This document shows, one piece after another, positions 5,627-11,225 of a stretch of DNA of 11,225 nucleotides. The notes beneath the pieces are model-generated. The model searched no databases. It had not been told where the DNA came from and worked only from the letters and a program-made list of their open reading frames with translations. This DNA comes from UBA6544 sp049601975 (GTDB lineage: Bacteria > Pseudomonadota > Alphaproteobacteria > UBA8366), in assembly GCA_049601975.1 (NCBI GenBank), contig JBMYRC010000130.1, positions 1-11,225 on the forward strand. The letters are read 5' to 3'. The position numbers were made by a program, and so were the translations under genes. How positions within the stretch are numbered: the first letter of the stretch is position 1; each line of letters opens with the position of its first letter.

Positions 5627-6760
5627 TCAGGCCGCGAGCGAACGGGCGATTAGCATGCGCTGTACGTCGGACGTCCCTTCGTAGATTTTGCAGACCCGCA
5701 CGTCGCGGTAATAGCGCTCAACCGGGAAACCACCGACATAACCATACCCACCAAGTGTCTGGACTGCGTCGGAGCAAACCTTCTCCGCCATTTCCGAAGC
5801 GAAGAGTTTCGCCATGCTAGCCTCGATCAATCCGCCACCGTCGGCGTCGAAAAGCCGCGCTGCATGAAGCAGTAGGTGGTGAGCCGCCTCTACCTGTGTC
5901 GCCATATCCGCGAGGCGATGGCTGACCGCTTGGTGCTCCATAATAACCTTACCGAAGGCCTCTCGTTCTTTCGCGTATTCCGTCGCGCATTCAAGCGCGG
6001 CCCGTGCGATGCCTGTTGACTGGGCGGCAATGCCGATGCGTCCGGTCGTCAGGTTCTCAAGTGCGATCCGATAGCCTTGGCCTTCCTCACCCAGCATCAT
6101 GTCCGGCGGTATTTCCAAATCCTCGAAGGCAAGCTGACAGAGGTCGCTCGCCCGCTGGCCCATCTTGTCTTCCTTCGCAACAACCGTATAGCCAGGCACA
6201 TCCGTTGGTGTCAGGAACGCGCTGATACCTTTTTTCCCAGCATCCGGGTCGGTGACGGCGAAAATCATGCAGTAGTCGCCACTCTCACCGGAGGAGATGA
6301 ATTGTTTAGTGCCGTTGAGGACCCATTTATTGCCGACCTTCTCCGCTCGTGTCTTTAGGTTCGACGCGTCGGACCCGGTGTGTGGTTCGGTGAGTGCAAA
6401 GGCAGCCTGCATTTCCCCTTGGATTGACGGTCGCAGGAATGTTTCCTTCTGCGCGTCGGTTCCGTATTTCATCAGCGCTAGGCCGTTAGGAGAGTTATTC
6501 AGGCTCATATAAAGGGAAGCCGCCGCATGCCCTCCCGCAATTTCTTCAAGTGCCAAGGCGTAGCTGACAAAGTCCGCGCCGGCGCCACCCCATTCCTCGG
6601 GGGCGAGAACGCCCATCAACCCGACTTGTCCCATCTTTCGTAGTGTCTCTTTCGGTACATTACCGTTCCGCTCCCACTCGTCTGCGTTGGGGGCAAGTTC
6701 GGTCTTGGCGAAGTTCCGCGCCATGTCGCGGATCATCTCTTGTTCTTGGGTGAGTTGCAT
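5627..6760 (-). CDS. Acyl-CoA dehydrogenase
   Basis: 377 residues, the normal length of soluble FAD-dependent acyl-CoA dehydrogenases, which form the trans-2,3 double bond of acyl-CoAs and pass electrons to ETF. The three-part fold is recognisable: an N-terminal helical domain, the middle beta domain with 'FALTEPHTGSDAS' (121-133) and 'GTKQFISSG', and the C-terminal helical domain with 'TTGRIGIAAQSTGIARAAL' and 'QTLGGYGYVGGFPVERYYRD'. The catalytic base is Glu361 in 'KIYEGTSDVQR', the position used by short- and medium-chain and branched-chain enzymes. Chain-length or branched-substrate preference cannot be read directly. It starts at the 6760 ATG with only a weak ribosome binding site and is divergent from the TsaC-like gene across 133 bases. 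It is followed at once by the histidine phosphatase. Confidence 0.95.
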   Translation of the reverse strand: MQLTQEQEMIRDMARNFAKTELAPNADEWERNGNVPKETLRKMGQVGLMGVLAPEEWGGAGADFVSYALALEEIAGGHAAASLYMSLNNSPNGLALMKYGTDAQKETFLRPSIQGEMQAAFALTEPHTGSDASNLKTRAEKVGNKWVLNGTKQFISSGESGDYCMIFAVTDPDAGKKGISAFLTPTDVPGYTVVAKEDKMGQRASDLCQLAFEDLEIPPDMMLGEEGQGYRIALENLTTGRIGIAAQSTGIARAALECATEYAKEREAFGKVIMEHQAVSHRLADMATQVEAAHHLLLHAARLFDADGGGLIEASMAKLFASEMAEKVCSDAVQTLGGYGYVGGFPVERYYRDVRVCKIYEGTSDVQRMLIARSLAA

Positions 6761-6893
6761 GTCGGTCTTTCACTCTGAACGTTCGGGTGAATTGGGAGTT
6801 AATCTCAGATCGAATGTAGGTGCAACGCCACTTGAAGGTAGGCAGTCACGCTCCATCCCTTACTCCCGCTTTATAACCTGATGAGAGATTTCC

Positions 6894-7598
6894 ATGACGA
6901 TGCTTGATATTCCGGGCGACGCCCGCCGTGCATACGATGCTATGAGCAACGGCGGTATAGCCATCATGCCGATGGATGTCGGCTACACCTGCTCCGGTAA
7001 TTCCGCCGCTGCTCTGCAAAAGATATTCGATACCAAGGGGCGGACCGCCGAGAAGAGGAATGCCATGATCGGCGATATGGATATGCATAATGCACTCCAT
7101 GTTGTTGATCAGCGCGGCAGAGACGTCGTGAAGGCCATCTGCGAGGACCACGGACTGCCGTTGGGCCCGATTGCGCCTTGCGATATGGATCATCCAGTAT
7201 TGCGTAATTTGGAACCGGATGCCGTGCCGGGTTCGATCAAGGACAACACGGTTTGTATGCTGGTCAACGCTGGACCGTTCCATGCCGAGATTTGTCGCCT
7301 TAGCCTGGAGAATGATTTCCCCATTTTTGGCTCTTCGGCGAATAAATCGTTGTCCGGTACGAAATTTCGGGTTGAGGATATTGAACCTGATATTAGGGGC
7401 ATCGCGGACGTGATCGTTGATCACGGCCTACGGAAATGTCATCCGTACCGCGCGTCTTCGACGCTGATTGATTTACGCACTCTGGATATCATTCGGGTCG
7501 GCTCGAACTATGAACTGATTTCGGATATCCTGAAACGTTACTTCGATCACGAATTGCCACCACCGCCGGAAGGCTTTCTCGGCGGTTTGATGGAGTAG
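6894..7598 (+). CDS. TsaC/YrdC/Sua5-domain protein, divergent paralogue
   Basis: 234 residues with a YrdC-like domain, the fold that makes threonylcarbamoyl-AMP for tRNA t6A. The N-terminal 'GGIAIMPMDVGYTCSG' corresponds to the family 'G.v...PTDTvYGL' segment. The Lys-x-Arg and Ser-x-Asn residues are kept: Lys48/Arg50 in 'TKGRTAEKR' and Ser148/Asn150 in 'FGSSANKSLSG'. The family Thr in the first motif is Met, and the sequence diverges widely from housekeeping TsaC. It leads a catabolic operon with a C-C lyase and a flavin oxidoreductase. A role in carbamoyl or carboxyl chemistry on a metabolite, rather than tRNA modification, is an attractive guess without direct support. The ATG at 6894 has GAGAG 6 bases upstream; a second ATG at 6900 is possible. 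Confidence 0.8.
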   Translation: MTMLDIPGDARRAYDAMSNGGIAIMPMDVGYTCSGNSAAALQKIFDTKGRTAEKRNAMIGDMDMHNALHVVDQRGRDVVKAICEDHGLPLGPIAPCDMDHPVLRNLEPDAVPGSIKDNTVCMLVNAGPFHAEICRLSLENDFPIFGSSANKSLSGTKFRVEDIEPDIRGIADVIVDHGLRKCHPYRASSTLIDLRTLDIIRVGSNYELISDILKRYFDHELPPPPEGFLGGLME

Positions 7599-7648
7599 TG
7601 GCCTTATTATTCGTCTAAGGTCTTGAGAGACCACAAATGGAGAGAAAC

Positions 7649-8527
7649 ATGTCCAAGGGAAAACAACTGCGAGAATTGATGGCGCGCGACGGTATGGTAT
7701 TGGCGCCGGGCGCTTATGACGGATTGACCGCGAAGCTTATTCAGCAGGCGGATTTCTCCAGTGTGTACATGACCGGCGGCGGCACTTCGTCGGGCTTTGG
7801 ATATCCGGATTATGGCCTGTTGACCATGAGTGAGATGGTCGAGAACGCGGGCCGTATTGCCGATGCGGTCGATCTACCGGTGATCTCGGACGCGGATAAT
7901 GGTTACGGCAATGAGCTGAATGTCTTCCGTACCGTACGCTCTTTTGAGAAGGCCGGTGTCGCCGGTGTTCATATCGAGGATCAGGTATTCCCGAAGCGGT
8001 GCGGTCATCTTGATGATAAGGAGTTGGTCTCGCTTGACGACTACCTGGCGAAAATTCGCGCGGCGGCTGACGCACGCCGGGATGATGATTTCGTGATCAT
8101 CGCACGCACGGATTCTCGGGCTTCGCTCGGTTTCGAGGAAGCGGTGCGTCGCTGTAATGCTGCGCTTGAAGCGGGCGCGGATGTCGCGTTTCTCGAAGCT
8201 CCACAGACCATTGAGGAAGTAACCGCTGCGCCTAAGCAAATCTCCGGACCGTGTTTGCTGAATATCGTACGTGGTGGGAAAACGCCTGAGGTCACCTTTA
8301 CCCAAGCGAAAAAAATGGGATATGGCATCGCCATTGTGCCAGGCTTGTTGTTCATACAGGTCATTGGAGCCTGTGAGCAGGCGCTGAAAGATATGAAAAC
8401 GGAAGACCGCCATCCCGTACCGCTCGCCGATCTGAGCCCCGCCGGTGCCTTTGCCCGCGTTGGCGCGAATGAATGGGATCCCCGGCGGGAACAATACCGC
8501 GACGCACCGGCCGAAGCAGCCGAATAG
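7649..8527 (+). CDS. Isocitrate lyase/PEP mutase superfamily enzyme (PrpB-like lyase)
   Basis: 292 residues. The superfamily makes or breaks C-C or P-C bonds next to a carboxylate with Mg2+; members include 2-methylisocitrate lyase, oxaloacetate decarboxylase and carboxyphosphonoenolpyruvate mutase. Visible motifs are 'YMTGGGTSSGFGYPD' (40-54), the Mg-binding 'DADNGYG' (81-87), 'VHIEDQVFPKRCGH' (107-120) with the lyase-type Cys118, and 'IARTDSR' (151-157). The KRCGH form favours a lyase such as PrpB over a phosphonate mutase, but the exact substrate is open. The ATG at 7649 is preferred over 7637 because GGAGAG (7639-7644) precedes it. A small GGTCT/AGACC hairpin (7619-7632) lies just upstream. 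It sits 50 bases after the TsaC-like gene and 31 bases before the LLM gene. Confidence 0.9.
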   Translation: MSKGKQLRELMARDGMVLAPGAYDGLTAKLIQQADFSSVYMTGGGTSSGFGYPDYGLLTMSEMVENAGRIADAVDLPVISDADNGYGNELNVFRTVRSFEKAGVAGVHIEDQVFPKRCGHLDDKELVSLDDYLAKIRAAADARRDDDFVIIARTDSRASLGFEEAVRRCNAALEAGADVAFLEAPQTIEEVTAAPKQISGPCLLNIVRGGKTPEVTFTQAKKMGYGIAIVPGLLFIQVIGACEQALKDMKTEDRHPVPLADLSPAGAFARVGANEWDPRREQYRDAPAEAAE

Positions 8528-8558
8528 AACGACGAAACAATAGAGCAGGAGATAGTCC

Positions 8559-9623
8559 ATGGACGTCGGCATGATGATGGTATTCACGAGTTACGGACAC
8601 GAAGGCTGCCCGGACAATCAAGTCTGGGAGGAAGAGCTGCGGTTGGCGGAAGTAGCAGCCGATCTTGGCTTCGACTGTCTGTGGTCGGCGGAACATCACT
8701 TCAATGACTATTCGTTCGTTCCGGACAATATCCATCTGATGACGCATCTCGCGGCCCGGCATCCGGATATCGATGTCGGCACCGCCGCCGTGATTTTGCC
8801 GTGGCATGATCCATTACGCGTTGCGGAAAATGCCGCCGTCTTGGATATGTTGAGCAATGGTCGGCTGCGTCTGGGAATGGGACGGGGCCTCGCCCGGCGT
8901 GAGTTCGAGGCTTTTCGATTGAGCATGGATGAATCGCGCGGTCGTTTCGATGAAGCCGCTCCGATGATCGTCAACGCGCTTAAGACCGGGTTTATAGAAG
9001 GTGACGGTGAGTACTATAAGCAGCCGCGTACGGAGCTTCGGCCGCGTCCACAGCACTCTTTTGATGGGCGCATATATGCCGTGGCTTCCAGTGAGGATTC
9101 GGTCGTCTCCGCTGCGAAACTTGGTGCGCATATCGTAATGTTTGCGGACCGACCTTGGGAAATGAGAATGCCGGTAGTGGAGAAAGGCCGCGATTTACAT
9201 CGTGAACTCCATGGAACCGAACCTCCGTATCCAATGCTCACGGAGTTCGTTATCTGCGGCACCGACCTCGATCAATGCGAAGAAGAGGCGCGTCAGTACC
9301 AAGGCAAATTCGTCGAGAGCAATTTCTATCACTACGAATTTCTTGGTGAGCATTTTAAATCGGTGAAGGGCTACGATTCCTATCAACAAAAAGCGGAGAT
9401 TGCGCGTTCCGCCGGTCTCGAAGGGGCCGTCGAGGGTTTCATGAAAGCCGCGAGTTGGGGAACTCCCGACAAAATTTTATGTGGGTTGGAGGAACGCCGA
9501 AAATTGATGGGTAACTTCGAGCTGAATGTCTCATTCCGCTTCGGTGGCACGCCTTACGATGTCTCCGAACGAGGACTCAAGCTGTTCGCCAAAGAAGTCA
9601 TGCCGGTGCTTAAGTCCTGGTAG
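8559..9623 (+). CDS. LLM-class flavin-dependent oxidoreductase (bacterial luciferase-like)
   Basis: 354 residues, a complete luciferase-like TIM-barrel of the group that uses reduced FMN (or F420 in some relatives) to oxidise organic substrates. Typical segments are 'EVAADLGFDCLWSAEHHF' near residues 30-48, 'TAAVILPWHDPLRVAENAAVLDMLSNGRLRLGMGRG' (about 75-110, a diagnostic stretch), 'VASSEDSVVSAAKLGAHIVMF' and a C-terminal 'NVSFRFGG'. The start is clear: AGGAG (8547-8551) lies 7 bases before the ATG. It is the third gene of the operon with the TsaC-like protein and the PrpB-like lyase. The genes could form a short oxidation-and-cleavage route. The stop is 6 bases from the convergent hydrolase stop, with no terminator visible between them. 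Confidence 0.93.
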   Translation: MDVGMMMVFTSYGHEGCPDNQVWEEELRLAEVAADLGFDCLWSAEHHFNDYSFVPDNIHLMTHLAARHPDIDVGTAAVILPWHDPLRVAENAAVLDMLSNGRLRLGMGRGLARREFEAFRLSMDESRGRFDEAAPMIVNALKTGFIEGDGEYYKQPRTELRPRPQHSFDGRIYAVASSEDSVVSAAKLGAHIVMFADRPWEMRMPVVEKGRDLHRELHGTEPPYPMLTEFVICGTDLDQCEEEARQYQGKFVESNFYHYEFLGEHFKSVKGYDSYQQKAEIARSAGLEGAVEGFMKAASWGTPDKILCGLEERRKLMGNFELNVSFRFGGTPYDVSERGLKLFAKEVMPVLKSW

Positions 9624-9629
9624 AAGGTC

Positions 9630-10487
9630 CTATAAAAACCCATGGATAAGGCCGAACACTTCGTCGGTCCGCATCTCCAATACTTCCCGATCGCCTTCTT
9701 CTATAGTGGCGGCTTTGGCGTCTGGCATTAATCCGGCGAGGCGGTCCGCTTGTCGGCCAAGATGTTCTTCGGCAGCGGACGCGACCTCAATGATGAGGGT
9801 GGGTGATTTTACCCGTCGCAAAGCCGCTTCGAAGTCGAAGTTAAAATTGGCATCATAAATTGCCGTCGCACTCGGCTTCGCCTGTAGGAGGTCCATGATT
9901 CGGGCCGATAGGTAGCGGCGCAGGTCTGGCGTATAACCGAATTCCTCAATCGCGCGTTTATCGGACCAGAGCCGCGACATGTCGGCGAACATCTCCGTCG
10001 ACCATTGCTCATGCGCCCCGGCGTCATTTTCGGCTGCTTTCTCAGCGTCCTTGGAGTCGAAATAACGGTCGGTGATTGGGCCGAATGCTGCAATGCGGGT
10101 TTCTTGATCTGCGATGAGGCTGTGTGTTTGCCCGCAGAGGATTATTCGTTCGACTCGTTCCGGCAGGTCGGATGCCAATGCCGCCGCGATCTTATTTCCC
10201 GTATGAAAGCCGAATACGTGCGCTCGTTCGATCTGTAGCGCTGCCATCATTTCCGCGACGCTTCCCGCCAGCCTCGGCATTGTGATGCCGTTGGGCAGAG
10301 GGTCGGAATATCCGAATCCGAGCGTGTCCGGCGCCACGACCCGAAATCGTTCAGCGAGGCGCGGCATCAGCCGCCAGTAGACGCGTGCGGATTGCGGCGA
10401 TGGATGGAGCATTAAAAGCGCGGGGCCATTGCCGCATTCGGTGTAATGAATCTGACCTTCGCGTGTGTTGGCATATCCGCGTTTCAT
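9630..10487 (-). CDS. Alpha/beta-hydrolase-fold protein without a standard catalytic triad
   Basis: 285 residues with a full alpha/beta-hydrolase core: 'GNGPALLMLHPSPQSARVYW' (19-38, oxyanion region), 'FRVVAPDTLGFGYSDPLP' (48-65), the nucleophile-elbow region 'AHVFGFHTGNKIAAALAS' (89-106) and a helical cap. The elbow should be G-x-S-x-G but is G-F-H-T-G, with His95 in the nucleophile place. The usual acid ('..DxxxP') is not evident in 'LIIEVASAAEEHL', and the usual C-terminal 'GH' is 'GDRE' (about 265-268). Ordinary Ser-Asp-His hydrolysis is therefore unlikely. I recall relatives with a G-x-H-T-G elbow, so this may be a conserved non-hydrolase subfamily. The ATG at 10487 is chosen because it gives the typical N-terminus; a TTG at 10505 overlaps the upstream stop (TTGA) and is an alternative. 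Forms an operon with the DUF1330 gene. Confidence 0.8.
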   Translation of the reverse strand: MKRGYANTREGQIHYTECGNGPALLMLHPSPQSARVYWRLMPRLAERFRVVAPDTLGFGYSDPLPNGITMPRLAGSVAEMMAALQIERAHVFGFHTGNKIAAALASDLPERVERIILCGQTHSLIADQETRIAAFGPITDRYFDSKDAEKAAENDAGAHEQWSTEMFADMSRLWSDKRAIEEFGYTPDLRRYLSARIMDLLQAKPSATAIYDANFNFDFEAALRRVKSPTLIIEVASAAEEHLGRQADRLAGLMPDAKAATIEEGDREVLEMRTDEVFGLIHGFL

Positions 10488-10501
10488 TTGAGAGTTCCCG
10501 T

Positions 10502-10804
10502 TCAAGACGGTAATGCGAATTCATCGGCCATGACGGCATTCGCATTTGACGTCAGATCATGGCGTATCTTCTTGGCTGGCTGATATTCGGGATCGTTTTC
10601 GAAATCCAAGATAGCTTGTTTGGAAGGAAACCGAATAATGACCGCGCCTTTGGCAGGCGCCCCTTCAAGCGGCTCCGCAGCGAAATCTGCGACGAGGACT
10701 TCACCACCATGTTTGAATAAAATTGGAAATACTTTTGGGATATAGGTTTGGCGAAACTCATCGAGGTCGTCAATCGTTTGGGTGAGGATAAAATAGGCGC
10801 TCAT
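10502..10804 (-). CDS. DUF1330 family protein
   Basis: 100 residues, the typical size for DUF1330, a small ferredoxin-like (dimeric alpha/beta barrel) fold of unknown function. Visible family features are the start 'MSAYFILTQTIDDLDEFRQTY', the middle 'FKHGGEVLVADFAAEPLEG', 'AVIIRFPSKQAILDFENDPEY' and the following 'QPAKKIRHDLTSNAN'. The ATG at 10804 is preferred over an upstream in-frame start at 10834 because GGAAAG (10814-10809) precedes it and family members begin at this point. It is the first gene of a unit with the alpha/beta-hydrolase-like protein, whose possible TTG start overlaps its stop. It is divergent from the SDR gene across 86 bases. Confidence 0.88.
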   Translation of the reverse strand: MSAYFILTQTIDDLDEFRQTYIPKVFPILFKHGGEVLVADFAAEPLEGAPAKGAVIIRFPSKQAILDFENDPEYQPAKKIRHDLTSNANAVMADEFALPS

Positions 10805-10890
10805 ATTGCTTTCCACAGTGGTAATCGAAGCCAATTGATTAAATACAATCTAACGCGACGCACCGCGAAATCACGTATTGGAAAATAGAT

Positions 10891-11225
10891 ATGGCTCCCA
10901 AAGAATTTGACGTCACCGACAAAGTTGTCTTTGTCACCGGTGCGGGGAGAGGCATCGGGAAGGGGATCGCGCAAGTCTTCGCGGAAGCGAGTGCCGATGT
11001 CGCGATCAATGCGCTCACCCCAAATTACGTGACCGGCGTGGCGGAGGCATTGGCAGCGGAGACGGGCCGAGCAGTCGTCCCGGTGATCGGTGATGTGACG
11101 AAAGCTGAATGTGCACAGCGCGCGATCGACCAAGTATTGGAAAGGTTTGGCCGGATTGATGTGCTGATCAATGCGCTCGGCGATTCCTTGCGAGCACCTC
11201 TTGTCGGATTGCCGGGAGCAGAAGG
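10891..11225 (+). CDS. Short-chain dehydrogenase/reductase, N-terminal part (cut by window end)
   Basis: 111 residues before the edge. The N-terminal Rossmann motif TGAGRGIG (16-23) is the classical SDR NAD(P)-binding loop, followed by 'GDV' (67-69), where an Asp contacts the adenine, and 'DVLINALGDS' (90-99), where the usual NNAG is NALG. The catalytic Ser-Tyr-Lys lie beyond the window, so activity cannot be checked. The residues after the second strand ('VAINALTPNYV') do not show a clear Asp or Arg fixing NAD or NADP preference. The ATG at 10891 has only a weak GGAAAA upstream. It is divergent from the DUF1330/hydrolase pair and may share a regulator with it. Confidence 0.9.
   Translation, partial: MAPKEFDVTDKVVFVTGAGRGIGKGIAQVFAEASADVAINALTPNYVTGVAEALAAETGRAVVPVIGDVTKAECAQRAIDQVLERFGRIDVLINALGDSLRAPLVGLPGAE

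Noticed and set aside
6797..6825. TTGCAC and TTAACT, 17 bases apart on the minus strand, as an acyl-CoA dehydrogenase promoter
   Set aside because: Each hexamer matches the consensus at only about three of six positions.
6872..6877. TATAAC as a -10 element for the TsaC-like operon
   Set aside because: No recognisable -35 lies 16-18 bases upstream; one weak hexamer is not enough.
7874..8587. Long minus-strand open frame of 237 codons
   Set aside because: It is antisense to the well-supported PrpB-like lyase and shows no recognisable domain.
10488..10505. TTG start (TTGA overlap) for the alpha/beta-hydrolase gene
   Set aside because: The ATG at 10487 gives the more typical N-terminus. The overlap remains possible, so it is noted in the entry but not used.

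Overview
The window looks like chromosomal DNA of an alphaproteobacterium, probably an environmental Rhodospirillales-like lineage. The evidence is moderate-to-high G+C, strong AAGGAG-type ribosome binding sites, a TTAACCAT octamer of the kind bound by CtrA, an inverted pair of the 'ATTCCCGC-N4-GCGGGAAT' repeat, and many catabolic enzyme families (PhyH, TauD/TfdA, LLM flavin enzymes, acyl-CoA dehydrogenase, PEP-mutase/isocitrate lyase) in short operons of alternating direction. The taxonomic call is an inference. No rRNA, tRNA, CRISPR array, transposase or phage gene was seen.

Layout. From 1 to 1145 (+): the last codons of an upstream gene, a MaoC/NodN-like hot-dog protein, and a broken VUT/YhhQ-type queuosine-precursor transporter. 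From 1149 to 2592: a divergent pair, a phytanoyl-CoA dioxygenase-like enzyme (-) and a SnoaL/NTF2-fold protein (+). From 2593 to 2827: a gap between two gene 3' ends that is unexpectedly rich in regulatory-looking sequence. From 2828 to 4848 (-): a TauD/TfdA dioxygenase translationally coupled (ATGA overlap) to an M19-dipeptidase-like protein. Around 4883-4944: a REP-like inverted repeat. From 5033 to 6760 (-): an acyl-CoA dehydrogenase followed immediately by a histidine phosphatase that must start at TTG. From 6894 to 9623 (+): an operon of a TsaC/YrdC-domain protein, a PEP-mutase/isocitrate-lyase-family enzyme and an LLM-class flavin oxidoreductase. From 9630 to 10804 (-): a DUF1330 protein and an alpha/beta-hydrolase-fold protein. 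From 10891 to the edge (+): the N-terminal part of a short-chain dehydrogenase.

How the genes work together. Most products are oxidative or acyl-CoA-type catabolic enzymes: two Fe(II)/2-oxoglutarate dioxygenases, a flavin monooxygenase, an acyl-CoA dehydrogenase, a C-C lyase, a hydratase-like protein and an SDR. This suggests breakdown of unusual organic compounds, but no substrate can be read from the sequence. Three proteins from different families (MaoC-like, M19-like, alpha/beta hydrolase) lack residues normally needed for their family's chemistry, so family-name annotation would be misleading for them.

The most interesting non-coding signal is at about 2609-2824. A TGTGA-N6-TCACA palindrome lies between two outward-facing CATAAT hexamers. 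A second palindrome overlaps one hexamer and a CtrA-like octamer overlaps the other. On the minus strand, a series of hairpins ends in a hairpin plus seven T. This could be an undescribed, globally regulated small RNA locus with a divergent promoter.
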